A stretch of DNA of 64,000 bases from Tilletiopsis washingtonensis (lineage: Eukaryota; Basidiomycota; Exobasidiomycetes; Entylomatales). This document shows positions 23,190 to 34,841 of the stretch, piece after piece. Each line of letters starts with the position of its first letter. Positions within the stretch are counted from its first letter, which is position 1. The position numbers were made by a program, and so were the translations under genes. Location: positions 62,001 to 126,000 of the forward strand of contig NW_020312006.1 of the NCBI RefSeq assembly GCF_003144115.1, given 5' to 3'. Under the pieces are notes generated by a model, which did no database searches, had not been told where the DNA came from, and saw nothing but the letters and a program-made list of their open reading frames with translations.

Positions 23190-23559
23190 CGCAGCGCTGC
23201 TTGTTGGCCAGGAGGATGGGAAGATGCGCACGGGCCGCAGAGGGCGGATGCCGGGCCGACTGGTGCGGTCGTGAGAAGTGTTGACGAGAGCCAAGTCTGG
23301 GTGCAGATGTGCTGCCAGCCGCAGCAGACGCAAGAACAGCCCGGCCTGGCTGTAGGCGTGGAGAAGATGTGGGCAGGAGACAAGACGCTCGGCGAGAAGG
23401 AGGCGCCTGACACGTAAGGATCGAGGAGGCGCCTCGGCACTCGGGAGAGACGCCAGCCACCTCCGCGGATGAGCGGTGCCTCCACCTCCGCAGGGGCCAC
23501 CGACGACCCACAGCGGGCTGTCCTGCCTCTTGCCTCTGCTCCTTCATCACCCCGCTCGC
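23190..23559. promoter_or_regulatory. Divergent promoter region of UGGT and the iron alcohol dehydrogenase
   Basis: This 370-bp spacer separates two divergent starts and holds no gene. I found no TGACGTG element on the UGGT side, unlike BiP. Confidence 0.5.
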
Positions 23560-25170
23560 ATGCTCAGCCGCACCGCAAGCAGCCTGCTCCGCGCCCTGCA
23601 CCACACCCGCCGCCGCACGCTCGCCCTGCCGCTCTCTGCCACGCCGTCGCGCCTCGCCGCCGTCCGCACAATGGCCACCTCCGGCTCCTACACCACCACG
23701 CCCCTCACGCGCATCGTCTGGGGGCCCGGCTCGCTCTCGCAGCTGCCCGAGCTGCTCGATGCACTGCCGCACGTGTCCGGCAGCACGAGCAGCGACGGCC
23801 CACGCCGCGCCCTTATCCTCACCGGCAACAGCCTCGCCAACAAGACCGACGTGATCCGCCGTGCCGAGCAGGCCCTGGGCCCGCGCCACGCCGCCACCTT
23901 CACGGGCATCGGCGAGCATGCGCCGGTGGAGGGCATCAAGGAGGCCGTACGCCTGATGGAGCAGCACGGCGCCACGGCGCTTGTTGGTGAGCCGTGCCGC
24001 TGCCCTGGCCCTGCGGTCCCTGCTGACGCTGCGCAGCCATCGGCGGCGGCTCGCCCATCGACGCCGCCAAGGCCGTCAGCTTCTACATCCACCGCGAGTC
24101 GGCGCACGCCGACAACGACGACGAGCGCAGCTTCGTGCCGATCATCGCCGTGCCCACGACGCTCTCGGCCGCCGAGACGACGCAGAACGCCGGCTTCAAG
24201 GAGAACAACAAGAAGACGGGCGTGTCGCACCGCTCCCTCGTGCCGCGCGTGCTGCTGCTCGACGGCGACGTGACGCGCCACACGCCCGAGCGCCTCTGGC
24301 TCAGCACGGGCATGCGTGCCGTCGACCACAGCATCGAGCTGCTCTACCGTCCCGACGTCTCGCCGCTGCTGCGCGGCACGTGGCTCATGGCCATGCGCGA
24401 GCTCTTCACGCTGCTCCCGCTCTCCAAGGCGCAGCCGGACAACGTCGACGTGCGCCAGCGCCTGCAGCTCGCCGCCATCGCGAGTCTCTGGCCCGAGAGC
24501 CGCAAGGGCGCGCTGGGCCTCAGCCATGGGTGAGTGCCGGCTACATGCAGCATCCTCGACTCGCCAGCTGACGTTCTCCGCTATAGCCTCGGCCACGCTC
24601 TCGGCGCAACGTACAAGGTAAGCACCGCGGTGGGCATGTCAATATCTTGCTCTGACGTTCTTCTCCGCTGCAGATCGGACACGGCATCACCTCCTGTCTC
24701 ACGCTCGGTCCCGCGATTCAGCTCACAGCCGCGCTGCCCTCCACGGGCGCTGAGCAGCTCTTGGCACTAGCAGACGCCCGTGCCTTCATCCCGGCGCCCT
24801 TCGCCACGCCCGTGCCCATCGGCGCCACGCCCAGCTCGCTGCTGCAGGGCAAGCCCGACCTCGACGCAGCACGCAAGCAGGGCAAGGAGGTCGGCGAGGC
24901 CGTGCAGAAGCTTGTGTGAGTGTGCACCGCTAGCGTCTGACATGCCAGAGGCTGATTCGGAGGCCTCAGGGACGAGCTCGGCCTGCACTCGCGTCTCGAG
25001 CCGCTCGGCGTGCCGCATGAGGATCTGCCCACGAGTAAGTGGCGCCGTGCCGCTTCAGCTCTTGTGCGGTGGCTGACGGAAGACTGCTCAAAGTCGCTGC
25101 GCACGTGGCCGGCGACGACAAGGAGAAGGCGGCCGCGGTGACAGACTTGCTGGAGAAGATCTTCAAGTGA
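23560..25170 (+). CDS. Iron-containing alcohol dehydrogenase family protein, probably mitochondrial
   Basis: This is a group III (iron-dependent) NAD(P)H oxidoreductase of about 425 residues. The first 37 residues are rich in Arg, Ser and Leu without acidic residues and look like a mitochondrial presequence; a second ATG at 23671 would give a cytosolic form. Family motifs are IVWGPGSLSQLPEL, AIGGGSPIDAAKAV (nucleotide binding, built across the first intron 23987 onward), GMRAVDHSIE, and the metal-site histidines in GLGHALGATYKIGHGITSC. The closest style is that of fungal maleylacetate-reductase-like or alcohol-dehydrogenase-like proteins whose substrate is unsettled. About six introns; one internal exon encoding GLGHALGATYK is about 31 nt. 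Convergent with the TBC gene. Confidence 0.88.
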
Positions 25171-25325
25171 CGTGTGGGCGCCGAGGCGCGTAGTATACAG
25201 GTGTGCAGCTGGGTCGGGTCTGACTAGCGAGAGCGGAAGTGATGGGGACGAGCGGCGCGGCGCAGCGCGGTGGATGAGAGACGGACAGAATACAGCAAGT
25301 GTGTGCCGGGTCATGAGATCACAGC

Positions 25326-28300
25326 TCAGGGAACGAGCCCAAGCTCGTGCTCCAGGTCTGCGACGTGGCGCTCGCGCAGCTCGAGGATCGACGCGTAGCG
25401 AATGAGTGGCTTGAGATCCTCGCATGCCAGCTGCGCGAAGCAGCGATGTCAGCATGGGGCGTTGCGGGCAGGATGCACAGGTCTCACCTTGATGAGGCGA
25501 TCAGAGGCGAAGAGCTTGGACGTCATGGAGTGCATGAGACTGTAGAAGGCCGCTGGCGACGTGGCGGCCAGCAGGTCGGCCTCGTTGAGCTGCAGGATGG
25601 CGACGGCGATGCGGAAGAGCACGACCATGCCCTCAACGAAGAGCACGTCCCAGACTCGGAACAGCGTCTGCGGAGGCGAAAAGGTCAGGGCTCGGCAGGT
25701 GTGGACGCGCGGCCGGCATGGCACTCACCTCGACGGGCAGGCAGTCGGTGTACAGCGACAGGAACCACGCGAAGGTGACAGCCGGTAGGTCGACGCCAAG
25801 ATCGGCAATGTGCTCGGCGAGGCGAGGCAGCAGCTCGTTGATGAGCTCGAGCAGCACGCGCTGGTCCGCCTGCGAGACGAGCAGATGCGATGTGTAATAC
25901 TCGGAGGGCAGGATCCGCTGCAGAAGCGTGTCAGCGCGGGCCCGAGGCCATCACACTGGCGCACGCACCTCGATGATCATGACGAGCACCCAGAAGGCCT
26001 CTTCCTCCGTCGCGTGCGTGAGAAGCAGCGTGGCTGCGAGATTGTTCATGCCTGGCAAGGGCCGGGTCAGCAAGTGCGCGCAAGGGAAAGAGCAGCCGAC
26101 GCACCTTGGCAGTAGCCGCACGCCGGATTGTACCACGAGAAGGCGACGAGCAGGCGGCGCAGCTTCGGCACGCCCGGGCCCTCGCCGCCGAAGTAGACGT
26201 TCGTGGGCATCGTGCGGTGCACGTCGAGGTCGATCTGCTCGGTGCACTGGTTGGACTCGCCCTCGTGCTCGGCGAGCAGCTCCTGGTAGCGGCCCGGCTC
26301 GGCGGCCTCGATGGCGCCGGAGCATTCGGCCCACACTTTGGCGCGGTAGCACAGCGGAATGCCGGCCTGGCACAGCCGCAGGAACTCCTTCCAGTGCTCC
26401 TTCCCCGTCTTGGTGTCGCCCAGGCGGCTGACGCCGACGAGCCCCTGGTCCCACGCCGCCTCCGGCGTGTCGCTGTCGGCGGTCTTGCCGTTAGGGTGCA
26501 GCGCTCGTCCGTTGCCCTGACCGGCTGCGAGCGAGGTCGCAGGGCTGCTGTGCTCGGTCACGGGCTGCGCAGCCTTCTTCTGGCCGCGCGCCTTGGGGCT
26601 TTGCCATCTGCGCCGCAAAAAGTCGTCCCACTCTGCTTGCACCTCGTGCTGTTGAGTCTCGTGCATCTTCTGCAGCTGGCCGAGCAGGCGCCTTACAGTC
26701 TGCGACGCCGACGGCGGCTTGCGAGGCGAACGTGGCGGAGGCGCCTCGTCTCCCGCGCCATTGGCAGCACGTGCGCCCTCGCTCTGGAACTGAAAGTCGC
26801 GCTCCTGCGACGGACTCGTGGGCCCTGATTCGCCGGAGGGTTGCGATGGCACGCTCAGCGGCAGCGCGCTCGTGACTGGCTTGGGCGGCGCGATGGAGAA
26901 GACCCCGCCGGCAGTCTTGCGGGAAGAAGTTGAGGCGCTCGCAACGGAGGTCGCATCAAGCTCAGCCTGCAGGCTGCCGTCCTCTGCGTCGTCGCCGACC
27001 GGCGAGAGGTCCTGTTCCAGGTCCAGGTCCGACTCCTGGCTCGCAGCGGCGTCCTTCTCCTCCTCGCTTTGGCTGTCCGTGCCACCGCGGGCTCGTACGC
27101 CTACGCGGATGCCAGTGAGGCAAGCGGGTGCAGGCGTCGCCGCGCGGCGGGCCTGACGTAGAAGGCGCACATCGCCGGGTGTTGCATCGTAGACGAAGCC
27201 GTATCGATCTGTGAGGAGCCGTGTCGCGTCCTCTTCGCGTGCACTGACAGGCTGCGGCGGCTCAGGCCGAGCGAGGCCCTTGCCGCCGTACACCTCGAAC
27301 TCGTCGCCCGAGGTCTCATCTGACTCGGAGCTCGCTGTCGTACCTGCCGTCTTTGTGCGGCGTCTGTTACTCCGAGGCAGCACCACGTTGGCCCGACGCG
27401 CGAAGATTGCCAGCGACGGCGGCTTGACATCGTTGGGCACGATCGGCTCGAGCTCGACTGGAGGCGCAGGCAGACGCGCCGCGGCATCGTCTGTCGAGGG
27501 TCGACGCGGCTGCACAGCGACGTCGTTCGCATTCGCCGGGCTGAAGCGGAAAAAGTCCGGCAGACGCGTGACGTTCGGCTCAGTAAGATCCGGCTGAGGC
27601 GCCTTCTTGCGTGCTGTCCTTGTCGCCTGCTCGCCGTGGGGGCGCGGCAGGTCCGGAGATCGTCGCGCTGCTGCAAGAGTCTGCTTGCCTGGTGCAGCTC
27701 GAGTTGCGGACGCGGCACTCGCTGGCGCGGAGTTCGTATCAAGCTCTGGCAGCTTGTCTGACGAGGCAGCGCCGCTGGCAGGGATGACCAGAGTCGTAGG
27801 TGCCCGGTCCGCCTCGAGCACCTTGCCCTGCTCCTGTGCCGTGCCTACTAGCCGCAAGGCCAGGTCTGCGATGACGATAGACGTGCGTTTGCCCGAGTCG
27901 AGCAGCAGATTCGATGACTGCGTCGGGTTGAAGATGCGCGTCGCGAGCAGGATGGCGCGGAAGTGCGTCGGCTTCGGCAAGTCAGTCGGCGCAGCAGCTT
28001 GCGACTGCGCCATCAGCTGTGCTTGCAGACGCTCCGTGACGGGTGAAGAAGGCGCTGAGCCGATGGCCTCGTGCAGCTCCAGCAGCAGGTCCCGGCTGTT
28101 GACGGATGCCTCGAGGTGTGGTGCGCTCTTGACGTCGCGCAAGACGGAGGACGTGTCAGTCTGGCCGGCGAGTGGCGCTGCAGGCAGTATGTTCGAAGGT
28201 GACCGTGCCGGAGTGGGCCGCGCCGGAAGCGTGTCGTTCGAGTCGTCGCCGACGTCGCCAATCGGACGGCCGCGGATCGTGTTCTTGCCCTCGTCGGGCT

Positions 28301-30200
28301 GTGCCTCTCGATAGCGCTGCGCCTTGGGCTTGCGCCGCCAGGCAAGGCTGCCGAGACTGAAGGCGCTCATCATGCCGCGCGGCGGCTCCTTGGCATTGAC
28401 GATCGCAGCGCTCAACGCAGTGCCGGACACGGACATCGAGCGCCCGTGCTGTCGCCCTGCAGAAACGTCTGTCGCAGCGGGCGTGACCGGACCGCCGCCG
28501 TCCGACAAATACCCATCCGCAACGGCAGACGGGCTGACTGCTGGCACGCTCAGTGCGCCTTTCTTCGCACTGGCACCCGACGCGCCCCACAGGCCCCAGG
28601 CGAAGGAGGCATTCTGCGAGCGGCTGCTCGTAGCCGAGCTCGAGCTAGGCGCAGAGGTCGAGAAGCCACTCTCTGCAGCGTACTCCTCGCTGGCACGCGC
28701 GGCCTCGCTGATGAGCGCGTCGCGACGAGCACCAGCGGGCGAGCTCGGCCCGGATGCGTTCGCGTTGCTTCGCGCCGACGCCGAGCCTGTGCTTTTGACG
28801 CTTCGCGCAGTGCGCATCGAGGCCTTGCTTGGTGATGCATCCCGCGGCATGCGGCTGTCAACCTTGGCGCGCAGTGTGTTGAAGTCGCCCTCCTGGCTGC
28901 TGGCCCGGGTCGGCGGTGCGAATGCCTCGCCGAAATCCTCCTGCATGGCCTCCTGCAGCGAGTGCGGCAGCAGCAGCGCCTCGGTAGTGTCGTCGCGCAC
29001 CTCGTCCAAGACGCGAGCATTGATGCCAGCCGTTCGAGACGGACCGCCCTTGCCCGCCGAGGTCAATGGCGAGCGGACTGGAGGAGGCGAGGGGCGCCGG
29101 CCCTCTGCTGGGAAGACCGGCACGTCTGCTTGCGATGTCGCGCTCAGCAGAGCGCGCGTCACGCGTGCCTCGGACACGCCCACCTCCTTCAGGATCGCCC
29201 GGAGAGCCGCCTCGCGTGCATCGTGCCGCTTCTGCTGCGAGTTCAGAGCCGAGACTTGCTGCCTCCGGAGAGCTTCCATCGAGGCGGCATGCTCCTGCGA
29301 TGCTTCCAGCGCGTCGCTCAACGCTGCAGACAGCTCGGAAACAAGCGCCAGCCTGGATTTTGCTGGATCAGGGCCGGCCAACGACAGTGCAGAGGCTCGG
29401 CCGGACTCGATGCCGTCGCTCGCCTCAACGCCAGTGCCGAGCCTTGGAGTTGCGAGCTCTCTCGAGTCAGACTCAGGAAGGGCGGCGGTGTCGGCAGTAG
29501 CGCTGACCCGCTCGAGGTCTGCAGCGCCAAGAAGATGAAGCGAAGAGAGCAGCTGCAGGCGTGCCTCCCGCTCGTTGACCTCGAGAGCGTCCTCATCGCC
29601 TATGACTGACCGCGGCGCCTGCGCTCGCCGCTGTGCGAAGAGACGCACATCGAGCCCAGACGCATCTGCCGGCGCGAAAGGCGGCGGCGAGCGCATGCTT
29701 GTACGAGACGGCGGGCGCGCCCGCACAGAGCCGGCGACGGTGCCGGCGCGCGACGACGCTCGTGAAGGGCGCACCTTGGCGCGCAAGCTCGGCAGCGCAT
29801 CCTCGACGGTATCGTCTGAGTCGTCGGACTCATCGGCGTCGCCGAAGAGCGAGGTGGAGCTCTGTGAGGGCGAGAGGCGGCGCGTGCTGCTACCGCTGGC
29901 GCTTGCGGTGGACGAGACCGAGGCGTGCCGATGCGGCTCTGCGAGCTCGGCCTGCTGCGCCAGTCGCTGCAGGTCGAAGTAGCCAGGGCGGACGCGCTGC
30001 GCTTGTGGCTCGGCCGGCCGGAATGCGGCACCACTGGGCATCAGGCGCGGCGATTTCGGGCCAAGGTATCGCTCAATGGCCGGCGGCGAGGTGGCATAGG
30101 ATGTGCTCGCGGAGCTGCCGCCATCTTCGCTGGCCGCGCCGAGCGGGTCGAGCGCGAACGCGGCAGGCAGCGCCGCTGCCGGGGCCGCGGCGGCGTCCAT
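25326..30200 (-). CDS. Large TBC-domain Rab GTPase-activating protein
   Basis: This is a predicted Rab GAP of roughly 1,590 residues. The first exon (30200..26105) encodes 1,365 residues of mostly Ser/Ala/Pro-rich disordered sequence and the start of the TBC domain. The catalytic dual finger is intact: the Arg in IDLDVHRTMPTN and the Gln in GYCQG, which is split by an intron before MNNLAATLL. Later segments (LPSEYYTSHLLVSQADQRVL, VTFAWFLSLYTDCLP, FRVWDVLFVEG) resemble the TBC1D8/9, GRTP1 and yeast Gyp2 class. Five or so short exons finish the gene, with the stop at 25326..25328. The disordered N-terminus is far longer than in yeast Gyp proteins and has no GRAM domain that I recognise. Divergent from RAS. 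Confidence 0.88.
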
Positions 30201-31166
30201 CGGCGGGCGCGACGGCGGGGCAGACGCCTCGACTGCAGCGCTAGAGGCTACGATGTCAACTACTCAAGGACGTCTTGAGGAGCCGGAACCTCGGAGGCGG
30301 AGCAGCCGCAAAGTGCTGAGTAGAGAGTGCGTCCGGCCTCGATGGCAGCGCGCGCGAGAGCTCGACGCGTGTGGGCCCGCCGGCGCGCCGATGCGGCGCT
30401 GGCGCAGAGCAGCACCGACGATAAGCGAAAGGCTGCGAGAACTGAGGCGACGCGAGTGAGAAGAGACGGGTGCCGACGGAGTCAGAGATGGGCAGCGGTG
30501 CGGGTGAGTGAGTGAGAGGCAGAGGCAGCGGCAGCGGCAGCGGCGAGGGTGTTGGAGTGGAGTGAGCGAGGCCGCTGCGCCCCGTGCGTCACTTCAACAC
30601 GGCGCCAACTTTGTATTCGCCCGCTCGCGGCGCAGCTGTACTCGCCCTTTCCCGCGGCCTGCTCTCTGCGCGTGTCACGTGTTCATCGGGGCGGCCCCTT
30701 GGTCGCGCTGGGCGCATGCGGCGCTCGTAGCAGGCAAGGCACTGCGCCAGTGTCGCCGCTGCCCGCGCGCTGCGCTCTCACGCCCGCCGAAGGCATCCGG
30801 CGCCCTCCATCCACCCAACAGCACTCCACTCTCGCCGCTCCTTCTCTCCCTTCTCCCACTCGCTCCTGCACTCGCCGATCGCACTCCCAACGCCCTCTCG
30901 TCGCCATTGGCATCGGCCTGGCGCGTCCACCTCGCCTCTCCGTCGCGTGCACTCGCACCGCCCAGCTGGCTGTGCCGCATCCGGACCACTCTGCGCCGCT
31001 CCACCACCCTCGCTCCTGGCCTTCGCCGCCCGTCGCCCTCGTCGCACCGCTCTTCTGCTCGCCAGCTGCTCTCCAGTAGCCTAGCCGCGCCAGCACTCCG
31101 CTCTCAGCTCGTTCTGCTGCGCCTGTCTCCCTTGTCCCCCGTTTCCCTTTCGCGCGCACGCCCAGC
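30201..31166. promoter_or_regulatory. Divergent promoter region of the TBC gene and RAS
   Basis: This 966-bp spacer contains a CT-rich leader before RAS and TCACGTGT at 30675..30682, about 490 bp upstream of RAS. I see no gene in it. Confidence 0.5.
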
Positions 31167-32055
31167 ATGCAGGCGGCCTTTCTGCGCGAGTACAAGCTCG
31201 TCGTTGTCGGCGGCGGAGGTGTCGGCAAGTCGGCCCTCACGATCCAGTTCATCCAGAGGTGAGCGGCACGTGTTGTGTGCTGCTTTGAGCTGGTCTGATG
31301 GATGTGTGCCGGCTGCAGTCACTTCGTCGATGAGTACGACCCGACGATCGAGGGTGAGTCTGCCGTTGCGCCTCTTGACTTGTGCCCGGCACTGACGCGA
31401 TAGTTGCGCGCCGCAGACTCGTACCGCAAGCAGTGCGTGATCGACGAGGAGGTTGCACTGCTGGATGTGCTGGACACGGCCGGCCAGGAGGAGTACAGGT
31501 GAGCCGCACACAGACCTGCACTGGATGGCGCAGCGGGCGCTGATATGCGTGCCATCCACAGCGCCATGCGGGAGCAGTACATGCGGACGGGCGAGGGCTT
31601 CCTGCTCGTGTACAGCATCACGTCGCGCAACTCGTTCGACGAGATCTCGACGTTCCACCAGCAGATCCTGCGCGTGAAGGACAAGGACTACTTCCCCGTC
31701 ATTGTCGTCGCGAACAAGTGCGACCTCGAGTACGAGCGGCAAGTGGGCAGCCACGGTGCGTTGCACGGCTGATGCGTGCTGCGTTGCAAACCCTCTGACA
31801 CCTTGCACAGAGGGCCGCGAGCTGGCCAAGCACTTTGGCTGCCGCTTCATCGAGACGTCGGCCAAGCAACGCATCAACGTCGACGAGGCCTTCTCGAACC
31901 TCGTGCGCGAGATCCGGCGCTACAACAAGGAGCAGACGATGGGCCGTCCGGGCGTCGCAGGACCGGGCGGTGCCGGCGGGCCGGGCATGGAGCGCTTCCA
32001 GCAGGAGGGCGCAACGAAGAAGGACGGCTGCTGCGCCTGCTGCGTGGTCCTGTGA
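31167..32055 (+). CDS. RAS: Ras GTPase
   Basis: This small GTPase controls cAMP/PKA and MAPK signalling in fungi. Five exons (31167..31258, 31319..31353, 31417..31498, 31562..31755, 31811..32055) sum to 648 nt, or 215 residues. All G-boxes are intact: GGGGVGKS (both glycines equivalent to human G12 and G13 are present), the effector [24 protein letters not shown] with the Q61 equivalent, NKCD, and ETSAK. The C-terminus CCACCVVL has a CAAX box ending in Leu, which favours geranylgeranylation, with preceding cysteines available for palmitoylation. A Gly/Pro-rich hypervariable linker precedes it. Exon 2 is just 35 nt. Whether it is the RAS1 or RAS2 orthologue cannot be settled here. Convergent with a thioesterase-like hydrolase. 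Confidence 0.97.
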
Positions 32056-32328
32056 GGGAGCCCACTGCACACACGCTCGCCTATCCCCTCGTCGCTGCTG
32101 TGTGCATCTTGTCACGCACGCTGCGACACCTCATGCCCACCTTTCATCTTCCGCGCCGCTCCACCGCAGCGCGCCTTCTTTGTGCCCCTTCCTTCTTTTG
32201 TTGCGCCCACCCCAGCACAAGGCCCTCTTTCCCGTCACTCTCTTACCCGGCAATCCCACTGCCACGTTCACACACACATGAGCTAATGAAAAACGCCGCA
32301 TGTCAATCCCGCTGTGGTGGTGTGCGGC

Positions 32329-33251
32329 TCACGGCTGGGCGCACAGCTCCTGCGCCGCCTCAATGACGGCGGCCACCATGCGCGGCGTGACGATGTGGCC
32401 GACGCCCGGCTCGAGGGCGACGCTGACGCGCACGCCCGCCTGCGCCAGCTCGCCGGCGACGGCGTGGATCTCGGCGGGCCTGAAGTACCGGTCGCCCTCG
32501 CCGCAAATCAGGCGCACAAAGGTATGCTCCGCGTCGGGCACGGCGCTGCTTGGCGGTGCGCTGCGCTGGGCTTCCTCGGCCGTGAAGGTGCCGGCGCGCC
32601 GAGGAAAGGGCGGCAGAGAGGCCAGACGCGTGCCTGCGAGTGCGAGCACGTAGGCCGGCCGCAGCACCTCGGTGTTGTCGGGCTCGCGCAGGGCGCAGAG
32701 CATGTACGTGTTGGCGAGGTTGGCGCCTTGGCTGAAGCCGACGACTGGGATGGGACGGGGTAAGTGCGGCGCAGCAGCTTGCGGCGCAGCAGCACGCACC
32801 GACAACGCGCGTCGGCGGCACGCCGCACTCGGCCAGCTCGCCCAGCGTCTTTTGCAGGCACAGCAACGACGAGTACACGTATGGTCCGTTGTACTCGAGC
32901 TGCTCAGGTTTGGTCACTGTGGTGGGCAGGCAGCGTAAGTGGCCGTCAGGCGACGCGACCGCGTGCTGCCTCACCGCTGTGGCTCTCGGGATACCAGATG
33001 CCATCTGCGGCCGCGAGGCTGATCACAGCCACGTCTGAGCTTGCCTCGTCGCCCTCCTCGAGGCGCTCCTCGGCGCCGCCGAAGCAGCGGTGCAGCGCGG
33101 GCAGGAAGGCGTCGGCAAAGTCGGCCGCGTTGTCGCCGCGGCCGTGCAGCAGCACCACGGCGGCGCGGGTCCGAGGCGTCGGGCGCGAGAGGTACGCCAG
33201 CGCTGGCTGCAGTGCGTGCGGCAGAGGGTCGTCCCAGTCGGGAGCCTGCAT
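32329..33251 (-). CDS. Phospholipase/carboxylesterase family hydrolase, acyl-protein-thioesterase-like
   Basis: This is an alpha/beta hydrolase of about 268 residues in three exons. VVLLHGRGDNAADF is the oxyanion-hole strand, GFSQGAN carries the nucleophile Ser, GEGDRYF the acid, and EPGVGHIV the His of the triad. The first intron follows YPESHS and the second precedes VVGFSQGAN. The layout is that of the acyl-protein thioesterase (APT1/LYPLA, LYPLAL1) family, whose members depalmitoylate Ras and other proteins or act on small esters. It lies tail to tail with RAS, 273 bp apart, which is suggestive but may be chance. There is no signal peptide, so it is cytosolic. Sequence alone does not separate a thioesterase from a general carboxylesterase. 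Confidence 0.82.
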
Positions 33252-33618
33252 GCTCGGCGACAGTCTGGCTTGATGTGGTGGTGTGAGGCCGATGTGCGCG
33301 GCTGCGGGTCACCAAGTCACGCGGCGCGCCGCGTGGCCAGTGCGTCGACGCGCTCGAAAGGAGCTCTCTTCACAGTCGACCCGGCGCATTCAGCCCGCCT
33401 CTTTGCTCAATAGGCGCCGTATCCAAGAGCTTGCTTCGCACAGCATTTTGGGCTATACCCGTGGCGCAACGAGCCGAGCGCATGCTCGGCAAATGGCTTC
33501 GCTCCTCGGCAGCGTCGAGTCAAGCGCGTCGCGTCTGAGGCGGGTGGAGGTGCCTCCACATCCGCTCCTGCCCACGGCTCAGGAGGCAGCCTCCCGACCC
33601 TCACACCCCGTCAGCAGC
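33252..33618. promoter_or_regulatory. Divergent promoter region of the hydrolase and the SDR
   Basis: A 367-bp spacer between divergent starts, with no gene and no motif I recognise. Confidence 0.45.
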
Positions 33619-34841
33619 ATGGTCGCACCCAACGAGTCGCTCAGCGAGCGCAGCGTGCTCATCACCGGTGCGCTTGTCCGCGCCTGCCGTGTCCATACAG
33701 CCTCTGACGCCGCGCACAGGCGCCTCGAGCGGCATCGGCGCCGCAACAGCCGTGGCGCTGTGCACGCGCAACGCGCCGCAGGCGCTGGCGCTGCACTACA
33801 ACTCCAACACCGCCGGCGCCGAAGCCACGGCCAAGCAGTGCCGTGAGGCCGCTCCAGGCACGCGCATCGAGACGTTCCAGGCCGACATGGGCGACGAGCA
33901 GGCCGTGCAGCGCCTCTACGACGAGGTGCGCAAGGCATTCGGCCGCGTCGACGCCATGTTCGTCAACGCGGGCAACAACGGCGGGGCTCATCTCGGGCCA
34001 CAGGGCGACATCGAGAATTTGAGCGTCGCGCAGTTCCGCAAGACCTGTTAGTAGCCTGGCTGCGCCGCCGTCGCAGAGCCTCACCTATGCTGCTCGCAGG
34101 GGAGGTCAACACGCTCGCGCCCTTCATTCTGACTCGCGCGGCGCTCGGCGAGATGGCACAGGTGAGCTTTGCGGAGACGCTGATGCTGACGTGTGCTGAC
34201 TAGCAAGCACAGCGCAAGTGGGGCCGCATCGTGTACTGCAGCTCCGTCGCGGCTCTCACTGGCGGCGTGGTGGGTCCTCACTACGCCTCGTAAGTCTCAA
34301 CATGGCCCGTCTCGATCTCGCTCTGACATGCGCTTCATAGCTCCAAGTCGGCGCTGCATGGCATGCTGCGCTGGACGGCCACGCGGCACGCCAAGGACGG
34401 CATCACCTGCAACGCCGTCGCGCCGGCGCTGATCGACCAGACGGGCATGATCGTGAGGCCTGCTGCGTGCCTCAAGCGCATCAGTAGCTGACTGTCCACA
34501 TCAGGACTCGTCCAAGATGGACGCCTCGACGAAGAGCTCGCTGGAGGGCAACATCCCTATCGGCCGCCTGGGCCGCGTGGAGGAGTGCGTCGATGTGGTG
34601 AGTACGCCTCGCTGCTGGTGCTGCTCGGACAGCCTGCTGACTCCGGCGTTTGCAGATCTTGCTGCTGCTCACCAACGGTGAGAGAACGAGAACTCGTTCG
34701 CGGCGCAGACGGATACTGACCACCTGCGATGCCAGCCTATATCTCGAATAAGGTGCGCAAGCAGCGGCAGGAGCATGGGAACAGCTGCTGACCAGCCTCA
34801 CACAGGTCTGGGCCGTCGATGGTGGATGGACGATGCAGTAG
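33619..34841 (+). CDS. Short-chain dehydrogenase/reductase
   Basis: This is a classical SDR of 267 residues. It has TGASSGIG (cofactor loop), NAG in the fourth strand, the catalytic Ser in CSSVAAL and the YASSK active-site Tyr and Lys, ending with VDGGWTMQ. I traced nine exons: 33619..33667, 33720..34046, 34100..34161, 34204..34289, 34341..34452, 34505..34597, 34656..34677, 34736..34752, 34806..34841. They sum to 804 nt. Exons 7 and 8 are 22 and 17 nt. It resembles 3-oxoacyl-ACP reductase or polyol dehydrogenase-type SDRs, and the substrate is open. No NADP-specific basic residue is obvious. It is the first of three plus-strand genes that may serve sugar use (GH127 and a sugar permease follow). 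Confidence 0.9.

Noticed and set aside
28324-29538. 404-codon open frame antisense to the TBC gene
   Set aside because: It has low complexity and lies opposite a disordered coding region with the same composition.
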